This document shows positions 32,560 through 39,440 of a DNA stretch of 64,000 nt, one piece after another (positions within the stretch are counted from its first letter, which is position 1; each line of letters begins with the position of its first letter). The notes below the pieces were generated by a model, which had not been told where the DNA came from, ran no database searches, and saw only the letters and a list, made by a program, of their open reading frames with translations. The translations under genes and the position numbers were made by a program. Origin of the DNA: Luteimonas colneyensis (lineage in GTDB: Bacteria > Pseudomonadota > Gammaproteobacteria > Xanthomonadales > Xanthomonadaceae); the NCBI RefSeq assembly GCF_014836665.1, contig NZ_JACSQJ010000002.1, positions 248,001-312,000 on the forward strand, written 5' to 3'.

Positions 32560-32838
32560 ATGATCAAGTCGTTCCGGCACAAAGGCCTACGCAAGTTCTT
32601 TGAGACCGGTAGCACTTCGGGCGTCCAGGCCAGCCACGTCAAGCGGCTTCGGATGCAGCTGGCTGCCTTGGACACTGCGCAGGCCGTCGAGGACATGGAT
32701 ATCCCCGGCTTCCGGCTACACCCGCTCAAAGGACAAATGCGGGGGCGCTGGTCCGTAACGGTCAATGGCAATTGGCGGCTGACGTTTGAGTTCCAAGATG
32801 GGAACGCCTACGTCCTGGACTACGAGGACTATCACTAA
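32560..32838 (+). CDS. higB: C42: HigB/RelE-family toxin
   Basis: A 92-aa toxin of the HigB/RelE mRNA-interferase family: FRHKGLRKFFETGSTSGVQA, the LHPLKGQMRGRWSVTVNGNW block and RLTFEFQDGNAYVLDYEDYH. HigB cuts mRNA on the ribosome when HigA is lost. It precedes the antitoxin, the typical hig order, and its stop overlaps the higA ATG by one base (32838). Confidence 0.93.
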   Translation: MIKSFRHKGLRKFFETGSTSGVQASHVKRLRMQLAALDTAQAVEDMDIPGFRLHPLKGQMRGRWSVTVNGNWRLTFEFQDGNAYVLDYEDYH

Positions 32839-33131
32839 TGACTATGTACAACCCTCCCCATCCTGGTGAGTTCATTACGGATGTTTACCTGGAGCCCAAC
32901 GGCATCAGTGGCCGCGAGCTCGCGGAAAATCTGGACGTAGCGGCCTCGACTCTGAGCCGCGTGCTCAAGGGCACTAGTCGGGTCACTCCGGAAATGGCGC
33001 TTCGCCTTTCCAAGGCCGTTGGCCGCTCCCCCGAGAGCTGGCTTGCCATGCAGGACGCCCATGATTTGTGGGTGGCTCGGCAGCATGTAGACCTGAAGCG
33101 CGTGGGTAAACTTAGGCTGGCCGCGGCCTAA
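32838..33131 (+). CDS. higA: C42: HigA antitoxin (XRE family)
   Basis: A 97-aa antitoxin with the HigA signature NPPHPGEFITDVYLEPNGIS, then the helix-turn-helix (RELAENLDVAASTLSRVLKG, ALRLSKAVGRSPESWLAMQ). Neutralises HigB and represses the operon at the upstream operator. TAA in R''. Confidence 0.93.
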   Translation: MTMYNPPHPGEFITDVYLEPNGISGRELAENLDVAASTLSRVLKGTSRVTPEMALRLSKAVGRSPESWLAMQDAHDLWVARQHVDLKRVGKLRLAAA

Positions 33132-33237
33132 CAATGCGTTCAAGCCGACACCGCATCGGGGCGCAAACCACATGGCAGGTACAGCTTGCCATGTGCTTCA
33201 CGCCCCGCTGCGGCGCGGCTTAACTTGGGTGTCAGGC
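33126..33237 (+). repeat. attC42 (112-nt class, mutated R')
   Basis: R'' GCCTAAC 33126-33132; R' GTCAGGC 33231-33237 (T to C at the third position). Apex like attC9. Confidence 0.9.
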
Positions 33238-33258
33238 CGCTCTGGAGGACTTTGCCTC

Positions 33259-33675
33259 ATGGAGATATCTGCACACATCCGAAGCGGCTTGGACGTCCAC
33301 GAGCTCATCGTTTCAACGGACGGGGCTTCGCGACCGCTGGTCATCTCTGCCAGGCCTTCCGGTCGAGGCAGCGCCGTAAACGGCGGCGAGCTTCTGATGG
33401 CTGCACTCGCAACCTGCTACTGCAATGACCTGTACCGGGAAGCCTCCCGACTGGGTGTCCCAATCGCGGGCTGCAAGGTGCGGGTACAGGGTCACTTCAA
33501 CGGTGTTGGCCTTGCCGCCCAGAGCGTTACGTACTCAGCCGTGGTGGAGTCCTCGGCGCCGGCGGTCGAGGTCGAGGCTTTGCTGTCTGAGACGGATCGC
33601 CTGGCCGAGATCCATAACACGCTCAGGCGCGGTTGCGCTGTCGAGCGTGTTGCGTGGCATGGGCCCGCGGCCTGA
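33259..33675 (+). CDS. C43: OsmC-family protein
   Basis: A 138-aa OsmC-like protein: VNGGELLMAALATCYCNDLY carries the family's Cys region, with GVPIAGCKVRVQGHF and HNTLRRGCAVERVAW supplying a second Cys. OsmC/Ohr proteins reduce organic hydroperoxides through such Cys pairs; short members may not. GGAGG about ten bases upstream of the ATG. Stop TGA lies in the mutated R'' GCCTGAC. Confidence 0.85.
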   Translation: MEISAHIRSGLDVHELIVSTDGASRPLVISARPSGRGSAVNGGELLMAALATCYCNDLYREASRLGVPIAGCKVRVQGHFNGVGLAAQSVTYSAVVESSAPAVEVEALLSETDRLAEIHNTLRRGCAVERVAWHGPAA

Positions 33676-33781
33676 CAATGCGTTCAAGCCGAAGCCGCTT
33701 CGTTACGCAAATCACATGGCGGGTACAGCTTGCCATGTGCTTCGCTGCGCTACGCGTCTCGGCTCAGCTTAGGTGCTAGAC
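33670..33781 (+). repeat. attC43 (112-nt class, degenerate)
   Basis: R'' GCCTGAC 33670-33676, the exact complement of the opening GTCAGGC; R' GCTAGAC 33775-33781. The paired mutation shows the cassette moved as a unit with its altered core. Confidence 0.88.
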
Positions 33782-33784
33782 CGC

Positions 33785-34099
33785 GTGGGATCGATCCTCG
33801 CCATCGTCCAGCTCATTCTCGTGCCGCTCCTGGTCGTGGCCGCCTTGGCTGTCCGCTCTGCCGGAAGTTCAAGGCCCCTCAACATCGTGGACTATGTGCG
33901 AGTCACGGATCCTGCTGCACTGCATCGCTGTGCAGGCACACGGCTGCTACTTCTGCCTGCGGTTTTCCTGGTTGGAGGCTTGGCCTCTTTCCGCAGTCCG
34001 GAACTGGCGCTCCTGTTTTTCGGTGCTGCAACTGTCGTTTGCCTCTGCGTGGCTGTTTGGGTAGCGCTCGGCGCCGAGAGGTTTCAAAGTGCTGCCTGA
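33785..34099 (+). CDS. C44: small membrane protein
   Basis: A 104-aa protein, GTG start 10 bases after the crossover base, with hydrophobic segments (SILAIVQLILVPLLVVAAL; LLLLPAVFLVGGLASF; LFFGAATVVCLCVAVWVAL). Its stop TGA is in R''. Function unknown. Confidence 0.65.
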   Translation: MGSILAIVQLILVPLLVVAALAVRSAGSSRPLNIVDYVRVTDPAALHRCAGTRLLLLPAVFLVGGLASFRSPELALLFFGAATVVCLCVAVWVALGAERFQSAA

Positions 34100-34153
34100 C
34101 AATGCGTTCAAGGCAAACCCGCATCGCGGGTCGGATCAATTCAGGAGTTGGGC
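34094..34153 (+). repeat. attC44 (60 nt, strongly degenerate)
   Basis: R'' GCCTGAC 34094-34100; R' GTTGGGC 34147-34153; the stem has lost much of its usual sequence (aggcaaacccgcatcgcggg). Confidence 0.75.
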
Positions 34154-34166
34154 GTCGGTGGCAGCA

Positions 34167-34439
34167 ATGCGCAAGTTCATGTCTCCAGGTTTTCTCACTT
34201 TCGCGGCTATCGGCGCTTCCGTTGCCGCGGCCGCGGTTCTCTTTACGTATCCCGCGAATCCACTCATCTGGAACGCCGCTACATGGACACTTGTGGCAGG
34301 ACTGGCCGGTCTACTGGTGGTCGTTCCTGTCTCGGGCTACGTGCTCGCCAGGGATCGCACGGCAAGGACCTGGCAACGGATCGCCACCTTCCTCATTGGC
34401 CTGGCATGCCTGGCTGCGGTTGCCGTCGTGTTCTTGTAG
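34167..34439 (+). CDS. C45: small membrane protein (last cassette)
   Basis: A 90-aa protein with three membrane segments (FLTFAAIGASVAAAAVLFTY; ATWTLVAGLAGLLVVVPVSG; FLIGLACLAAVAVVFL). ATG at 34167; a GTG at 34158 is possible. It is followed by a collapsed attC remnant at 34484-34499. Confidence 0.6.
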   Translation: MRKFMSPGFLTFAAIGASVAAAAVLFTYPANPLIWNAATWTLVAGLAGLLVVVPVSGYVLARDRTARTWQRIATFLIGLACLAAVAVVFL

Positions 34440-34483
34440 GTTGCACGCTTGGACGGGCGGGCACTGCATCCGTCCATGACGGC

Positions 34484-34499
34484 GCCTGACAGGTGTTGG
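34484..34499 (+). repeat. Collapsed attC remnant, distal end of array
   Basis: GCCTGAC directly followed by AGGTGTTGG: an R''-like and an R'-like piece with the whole stem missing. Beyond it the sequence returns to GC-rich chromosome. Confidence 0.5.
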
Positions 34500-34624
34500 C
34501 TGGCGCATCACCTTCATTCTTCATTCGATGTGACGCATGGAACGCTACAGGCTCGGTGAGTACGTGGCGTTTGCCGCCGGCTTGCACGGGCGGGTCGACG
34601 AGGCGCGGGGATCCAGAGGTCCGG

Positions 34625-34960
34625 ATGATGGAACTGTTCAAGGTGCTCGCGCTCTTCATCGCCACGGCGCTCGCCGAGATCGTCGGCTGCTACCTGCCGT
34701 ACCTGTGGCTCAGAGAAGGCCGTACGCCGTGGCTGCTGGTGCCGGCGGCGCTGAGCCTGGCGGCGTTCGTGTGGCTGCTCACGCTGCATCCGCAGGCGGC
34801 GGGTCGCGTCTACGCGGGCTATGGCGGGGTGTACATCACCGTGGCGCTGATGTGGCTGTGGGCGGTCGATGCGGTGCGGCCGTCGCTGACCGACTGGATC
34901 GGCGTGGGCCTGTGCCTGGCCGGCATGGCGGTGATCATGCTGGGCGGGCGCCAGGGCTGA
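34625..34960 (+). CDS. ynfA: YnfA-family (UPF0060) membrane protein
   Basis: A 111-aa, four-helix protein matching the YnfA family: [50 protein letters not shown] and [20 protein letters not shown]. YnfA is a small multidrug-resistance-related inner-membrane protein. Two adjacent ATGs (34625, 34628) could start it. First chromosomal gene after the integron. Confidence 0.93.
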   Translation: MMELFKVLALFIATALAEIVGCYLPYLWLREGRTPWLLVPAALSLAAFVWLLTLHPQAAGRVYAGYGGVYITVALMWLWAVDAVRPSLTDWIGVGLCLAGMAVIMLGGRQG

Positions 34961-35036
34961 GCGCGCGCGGCCGCGCCGGCGCTATCATCCCGCCACGCGC
35001 AGGCGAGTCGCCGCGCGCCACTGACAGGGGACACGG

Positions 35037-35492
35037 ATGAGGAAGACCATCATCGGCCTGGCCGCCGGCCTGGCCATGGTCGCGAGCGCGCCTCTGGCCG
35101 CGGGCGAGCACCAGGAGCGGCTTGCCAGCTGCCTCAAGGAGTCGAGCACCCAGGCCGACCGCGACGCGCTGGTGCGCTGGATCTTCGTGGCGATGTCGGC
35201 GCATCCGCTGACCGCCGACCTGGCCGTGGTGCCCGCGGACACGGCCTCGGCCGTGAGCCGGGACGCCAGCGCGGTGTTCGCGAAGCTCATCACCGTGACA
35301 TGCGGCGCGGAGTCGGCGGGCACGATCAAGTACGAGGGCACCGAGGCCTTCGGCAAGGCGTTCGAGGTGCTGGGCATGTCGGCGATGGACGGACTGATGG
35401 GCCATCCGCGGGTGGCAGGGGCGGTCGCCGAGATGACGTCGCACCTGGATCCGGCGCAGTTCGACGAAATGATGAAGCGTTACGCGGATTAA
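35037..35492 (+). CDS. Exported hypothetical protein
   Basis: A 151-aa protein with a signal peptide (MRKTIIGLAAGLAMVASAPLAAG), then a helical mature part with Cys at RLASCLKESS and VTCGAESAG, likely disulfide-bonded in the periplasm. No catalytic motif recognised. Its stop overlaps the convergent M28 peptidase stop by two bases. Confidence 0.75.
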   Translation: MRKTIIGLAAGLAMVASAPLAAGEHQERLASCLKESSTQADRDALVRWIFVAMSAHPLTADLAVVPADTASAVSRDASAVFAKLITVTCGAESAGTIKYEGTEAFGKAFEVLGMSAMDGLMGHPRVAGAVAEMTSHLDPAQFDEMMKRYAD

Positions 35493-37183
35493 TCCGCGCC
35501 GAAGCGTTCGCCGAAGAAGTCGCCGTCATTCCACGCCGGCCGTGCGTCGGCGTCGCCGATGCCGCGGGCGAGGGCCGCCGACAGTCGCGCCAGGCGCGCG
35601 GCGTCGCCGTAGTGGATCGGCAGCTCGGCTTCGTCGCAGGGCTGGTGGTAACAGTTGCGCATGAACCAGGTGGCGGAGACCTTGGGGTCGCGCTCGGCGT
35701 CGGCGGCCTCGATGCCGCCGTCGAGGTAGACGGCGGGGATGCCTTCGCGCACGAAGGAGAACTGGTCGCTGCGCACGAACACGGCTTCCTCGGGGAAGGG
35801 GTCGGGCGAGACCCTGACCCCGACCTCGCGCGCGGCGGCGTCCACCGCGGCCTTCAGCGAGGAGTGCTCGACGCCGATCGGCACGACGTCGCGGCTGGGC
35901 GCGGTCAGCACCGGCATGTCCAGGTTGATGTTCGCCACCAGGGTGGCGCCGGCGCCGGGGTGGCGCGCGAACCAGCGCGAGCCGAGCAGGCCCTGTTCCT
36001 CGGCGGTGACGGCGACGAAGGCCTGCGAGCGCCGCGTGGCTTCGGTGCCCTCCGCCAGCGTGCGCGCGGCCTCGGTCATGATCGCGACGCCCAGGGCGTT
36101 GTCGAGCGCGCCGTTGTAGATGCCGTCGCCCTCGACCTCGAGGCCGGTGCCGACGTGGTCGAGATGCGCGGTGTGCACGACGTACTCGCCGGCCAGCGCG
36201 GGGTCGCGGCCGCGCAGCACGCCGACGACGTTGCGCGAGTCCAGCGGCTCCACGCGGGTGCGCACGGCCAGCGCCAGGCGCACCGGCAGGTCGAAGCCGC
36301 CGGCCTGCCCGCCGCGGGCGCGCTCGGCCAGCTGCGCGGCGCTGCGGTCGCCGCCGGCGAACAGGGTGTCGGCGGCGGCGGCGCTGACGCGCGCGACCAC
36401 CTGCAGCGCGGGGAAGGTGTCGATGCCGCGTCCGTCGGCATCGCGCAGGCGCATCGACGGCCGCTCCCAGCCGGCGGCGCTGCGCGCCCAGGGCGTGCGC
36501 ACCTCGTCGGCGGCGGTCCCCACCAGCACCGCGCCCACGGCGCCGCGTTCGGCGACGCTGCGCAGCTTCTCGTCGAGCGCGGCGTGGAAGGCGCGGCGGG
36601 TGTCGTCGAAGCGTTCGGGGGCGCCGCCCAGCAGCACCGCGACCTTGCCGCGCAGGTCGAGGCCGGCGAAGTCGTCGTGGCCGAGGCCGGGGGCGTGGAT
36701 CGCCTGGCCGACGAACACGGCGGGCGCGTCGACCGAGGCATCGGCGGCGTTGAAGTTGGCCATCGGCAGGAACTGGCCCTGGAAGGCCAGCGTCGCGGAC
36801 TGGCCGCCGAGCCTGACGTCGAACCTTGCGCCCTCCGCCACCAGGGTGGCGCGCAGCAGCGGGACGCGCTGGAACCAGCCGCCGTCGTCGCCACCGGGCG
36901 CGAGGCCGGCGGCGGCGAAGCGGGCGGCGACGTGTTCGGCGGCGAGGTCGAAGCCCGGCGTGCCGGTCTCGCGGCCCTGCATGCGGTCGTCGGCGAGCGC
37001 GCGCACGTCGTCGGCGATGCGGTCGGCGGCCGGGTCCTGCGCCTGCGCGGCGTCCGGGGGGGCCGGCAGGGCGTCGGGATCGTCCGCGCGCTTGCAGGCC
37101 GAGAGGCCGGGCAACAGCAGGAGGGCGGCGGCGATGGCGAGCGCGAGGGCGGCCGTCGGGCGACGGCGGATGGCGGCGGGCAT
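35489..37183 (-). CDS. M28-family zinc aminopeptidase, lipoprotein
   Basis: A 564-aa exported metallopeptidase. Leader MPAAIRRRPTAALALAIAAA ends in lipobox LSAC. A PA-type insert (VGAVLVGTAADE) precedes the M28 catalytic domain with zinc ligands in HTAHLDHVG, GALDNALGVA, VAVTAEEQGLLGS, NINLDMP and the late YHQPCDE. Removes N-terminal residues from peptides in the envelope. It lies 31 bases after the serine hydrolase gene on the same strand, so likely cotranscribed. Confidence 0.92.
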   Translation of the reverse strand: MPAAIRRRPTAALALAIAAALLLLPGLSACKRADDPDALPAPPDAAQAQDPAADRIADDVRALADDRMQGRETGTPGFDLAAEHVAARFAAAGLAPGGDDGGWFQRVPLLRATLVAEGARFDVRLGGQSATLAFQGQFLPMANFNAADASVDAPAVFVGQAIHAPGLGHDDFAGLDLRGKVAVLLGGAPERFDDTRRAFHAALDEKLRSVAERGAVGAVLVGTAADEVRTPWARSAAGWERPSMRLRDADGRGIDTFPALQVVARVSAAAADTLFAGGDRSAAQLAERARGGQAGGFDLPVRLALAVRTRVEPLDSRNVVGVLRGRDPALAGEYVVHTAHLDHVGTGLEVEGDGIYNGALDNALGVAIMTEAARTLAEGTEATRRSQAFVAVTAEEQGLLGSRWFARHPGAGATLVANINLDMPVLTAPSRDVVPIGVEHSSLKAAVDAAAREVGVRVSPDPFPEEAVFVRSDQFSFVREGIPAVYLDGGIEAADAERDPKVSATWFMRNCYHQPCDEAELPIHYGDAARLARLSAALARGIGDADARPAWNDGDFFGERFGAD

Positions 37184-37214
37184 GATGGATCCGGCGGCGG
37201 AACAGGCCACAAGC

Positions 37215-38450
37215 CTAGCGTGCGGCGGCCTCGCGCAGGAACGCTTCGCCGATCGCGCGGGCGTCGGCATGGGGCTCGGGATCATTGCGATTGGTCAGCA
37301 TCACCACGGTGAGCCGTTCGGCCGGCCAGCGCAGGATCACGTTGCGGAAGCCGATGGTCTCGCCGGAATGCCAGAGCGCGCCGCGACCGTCGATGCGCCA
37401 GCCATAGCCGTAGGCGGCGACGTCGTCCTCGCCGGTGGGCGTGGTGGTCTGCGGCGCGAACGCCAGCGCGCGCGAGGCGTCGGACAGCAGGCGGTCGTCG
37501 GACAGCGCCGCGTCCCACTTCGCCAGGTCGTCGATGGAGGAGTAGATGCCGCCGTCGCCAAGCACGGCGCTGGTGGTGGACTGGTCGGTGCGGCGCCAGC
37601 CGGCACCGTCGGCGCTGTGGCCGAAGGCGCGCGCGGGCACGGTGTTGCGGCCGTCGACGAAGGCCACGCTGTGGTCCATGCCGAGGGGGGCGAAGATGCG
37701 CTCGCGCAGGACCTCGGGATAGGGACGACCGGCGGCGCGTTCGACGACCAGGGCGAGCAGGGCGTAGCCGGAGTTGCTGTAGCGGTAGGCGCTGCCGGGG
37801 GCGAAATAGGGCGCGCCCGTGGCCGCCGCGGCTGCGGCCGGGTCCGTGGCTGTGCCGTCGGCCCCGGCGGCATCGGCCGTGGCATCGGCCGCGCGGGAGG
37901 CGGGCGGCTTCGCGGCGGCGTCGGCGGTGAAGGTGGCTCCGACGTGGTTGGCGGCGCCGTCGTCACCGGAGGCGCAGGGCAGGCCGCCGGCCAGCAGGCA
38001 CAGCACGTCGGCGTCGCGCACCTGGCCCTGGAAGTCGGCCGCCATCAGGTCCTCGTAGTCGTGCAGGCCCGAGGTGTGGCTGAGCAGGTGGTGCAGGGTC
38101 ACGCCGTCGGCGCTCGCGGGCAGCTCGGGCAGCCAGCGCCGCACGGGATCGTCCAGGCGCAGCCGGCCGTCCTCGGCGAGCAGCAGCACGGCGGCGGCGG
38201 TGAACTGCTTGCTGACCGAGGCCAGTCGGAAGTTCGTGGCCGGCGTCACCGGGGTACCGGCGGCGATGTCGGCCAGGCCCACGGTGCGGCGCAACAGGGG
38301 CTCGCCGTCGCGCAGCACCAGCAGCGCGGCACCCGGCACGTCGCCGGTGTAGCGCTGCAGGCGCGCCTCGGCGTCGGCGGCGGCCTCGCCCGCGGTGGCT
38401 GTGGCCCAGGGCAGGATCGTCATCAGCAGCAGTGTGGTGGTCAGGCGCAT
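37215..38450 (-). CDS. Serine hydrolase, beta-lactamase/DD-peptidase fold (class C type)
   Basis: A 411-aa exported enzyme. Signal peptide to about TATAGEA; catalytic SxxK as S78-V-S-K81 (LASVSKQF); YSN motif at residues 224-226 (YRYSNSGY); HSGETIGF near the C-terminus replaces KTG. Such proteins are peptidases or esterases, rarely beta-lactamases. An Ala-rich low-complexity insert (about residues 171-213) interrupts the domain before the YSN motif and is unusual. Confidence 0.9.
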   Translation of the reverse strand: MRLTTTLLLMTILPWATATAGEAAADAEARLQRYTGDVPGAALLVLRDGEPLLRRTVGLADIAAGTPVTPATNFRLASVSKQFTAAAVLLLAEDGRLRLDDPVRRWLPELPASADGVTLHHLLSHTSGLHDYEDLMAADFQGQVRDADVLCLLAGGLPCASGDDGAANHVGATFTADAAAKPPASRAADATADAAGADGTATDPAAAAAATGAPYFAPGSAYRYSNSGYALLALVVERAAGRPYPEVLRERIFAPLGMDHSVAFVDGRNTVPARAFGHSADGAGWRRTDQSTTSAVLGDGGIYSSIDDLAKWDAALSDDRLLSDASRALAFAPQTTTPTGEDDVAAYGYGWRIDGRGALWHSGETIGFRNVILRWPAERLTVVMLTNRNDPEPHADARAIGEAFLREAAAR

Positions 38451-38532
38451 CGCCCGAGTCTAGCCGCGCACGGCCGACGGTGGCACACGGGGCGACGCAG
38501 GGTCCGGGCCGCCGCGCGGCAGGCGCGTCCGC

Positions 38533-39327
38533 TCAGGAGCGACCGCGCGGCGGGAAGGGCAGCACCTTGCCGCGCTCGTCCGCCTCGGGGTCGGGGCGGT
38601 GCCACAGCACCGGCACGTCGTCCGGGGCGGCGGGCTCGAACTGCGCGCGCTCGGCCGCCGCGCGCTCGGCATCGGCGGCGGCCTGCTCCTCCTCGAGCTC
38701 CCAGCTGTAGCGCTTGCGCGGCGGCGCGGGATCCAGGCGCCGGAACAGCCACGCCGCAAGGATCCCACCCAGCGCGCCGCCGAGGTGCGACTGCCAGCTC
38801 ACGCCCGGCTCGCGCGGCAGCACCGTCAGCAGCATGCCGCCGTAGAACAGGAAGCCGATCATGGTGGCGGCAATGGCGGCGCGGTCGCGGCGCAGTACGG
38901 CCAGCGCGAGCACCAGGAACATCAGCCCGTGGGTCACGCCGCTGGCGCCGAGGTGGAACGAGCCCGGCGCGCCCAGCGCCCATGCGCCGAGCCCGGAGCC
39001 CAGCCACATCAGCGGCAGGCCGCGCAGGGACGCCTTCGGGTACACCCAGCCGGCCAAGGTGCCGAGGAACAGCACCGCCGCGCCGTTCGCGACGATGTGC
39101 TCGAGCGAGCCGTGCAGCAGCGGCGCGGTGAGGATGCCGAACAGGCCGCGCAGGGCGCCCGGCTGCACCGCGAACAGGCGCGCGTCGAAGCCCGCCTGCG
39201 CGCCGTAGACCACCGCCAGTACCGCGACGAACGCCGCCGAGACGCCCGCGGCACGACGGAACCGGCGCCAGTCGGCCGCGCGCTGGGCGGCCGAGTCGGG
39301 CGGATGGTCGTGGACGGGCAGGTGCAT
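38533..39327 (-). CDS. Rhomboid-family intramembrane serine protease
   Basis: A 264-aa protein with six membrane helices. The catalytic dyad is S129 in FHLGASGVTHG and H181 in SWQSHLGGALGG; the conserved H and N of HGSLEHIVANG (H77, N81) are present. A soluble, Glu/Ala-rich C-terminal tail of ~70 residues follows. Cleaves membrane proteins within the bilayer; substrate unknown. First gene of the minus-strand cluster with the serine hydrolase and M28 peptidase. Confidence 0.9.
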   Translation of the reverse strand: MHLPVHDHPPDSAAQRAADWRRFRRAAGVSAAFVAVLAVVYGAQAGFDARLFAVQPGALRGLFGILTAPLLHGSLEHIVANGAAVLFLGTLAGWVYPKASLRGLPLMWLGSGLGAWALGAPGSFHLGASGVTHGLMFLVLALAVLRRDRAAIAATMIGFLFYGGMLLTVLPREPGVSWQSHLGGALGGILAAWLFRRLDPAPPRKRYSWELEEEQAAADAERAAAERAQFEPAAPDDVPVLWHRPDPEADERGKVLPFPPRGRS

Positions 39328-39440
39328 GGGCGAAGCATGGCGGCGGATGGCGGCAACGCAAGGGCGGGGGCCGTGCCGGACTTCGCCGCGCCGCACCGGC
39401 GCCGCGGGGAGCGCAGGGCCGCACCCGGTAGAATCACGCC

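Larger units (their letters stand above)
9301..34500 (+). mobile_element. Sedentary chromosomal integron, ~45 gene cassettes
   Basis: Integrase gene on the minus strand, attI region at about 10369-10533, then a 24-kb array of plus-strand cassettes. I number cassettes C1-C45 and their attC sites likewise. Each attC runs from R'' (RYYYAAC type, first 7 bases) to R' (GTTRRRY type, last 7 bases); the crossover lies after the G of R', which sets cassette ends. Boundaries: C1 10528-11062, C2 -11422, C3 -11777, C4 -12200, C5 -12637, C6 -13107, C7 -13627, C8 -14145, C9 -14659, C10 -15034, C11 -15516, C12 -15939, C13 -16457, C14 -17146, C15 -17628, C16 -18056, C17 -18550, C18 -18987, C19 -19408, C20 -20206, C21 -20939, C22 -21464, C23 -21899, C24 -22408, C25 -22949, C26 -23386, C27 -23791, C28 -24278, C29 -24721, C30 -25228, C31 -26132, C32 -26564, C33 -27082, C34 -27537, C35 -27885, C36 -28298, C37 -29248, C38 -30962, C39 -31399, C40 -31918, C41 -32515, C42 -33231, C43 -33775, C44 -34147, C45 about -34494. 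Cassette DNA is visibly less GC-rich than the flanks. Confidence 0.97.

Noticed and set aside
11009..34153. Regularly repeated palindromes considered as CRISPR or REP arrays
   Set aside because: Repeats are 60 or 112 nt with GTTRRRY/RYYYAAC cores, and the intervals are 300-1700-bp gene units, which is an integron pattern.
34537..35040. Plus-strand frame overlapping ynfA in another phase
   Set aside because: Shadow of ynfA; Arg/Gly-rich and without homology.
36120..39131. 1003-codon plus-strand frame opposite the M28, serine hydrolase and rhomboid genes
   Set aside because: Antisense GC artefact spanning three well-supported genes; low-complexity Ala/Arg/Ser sequence.
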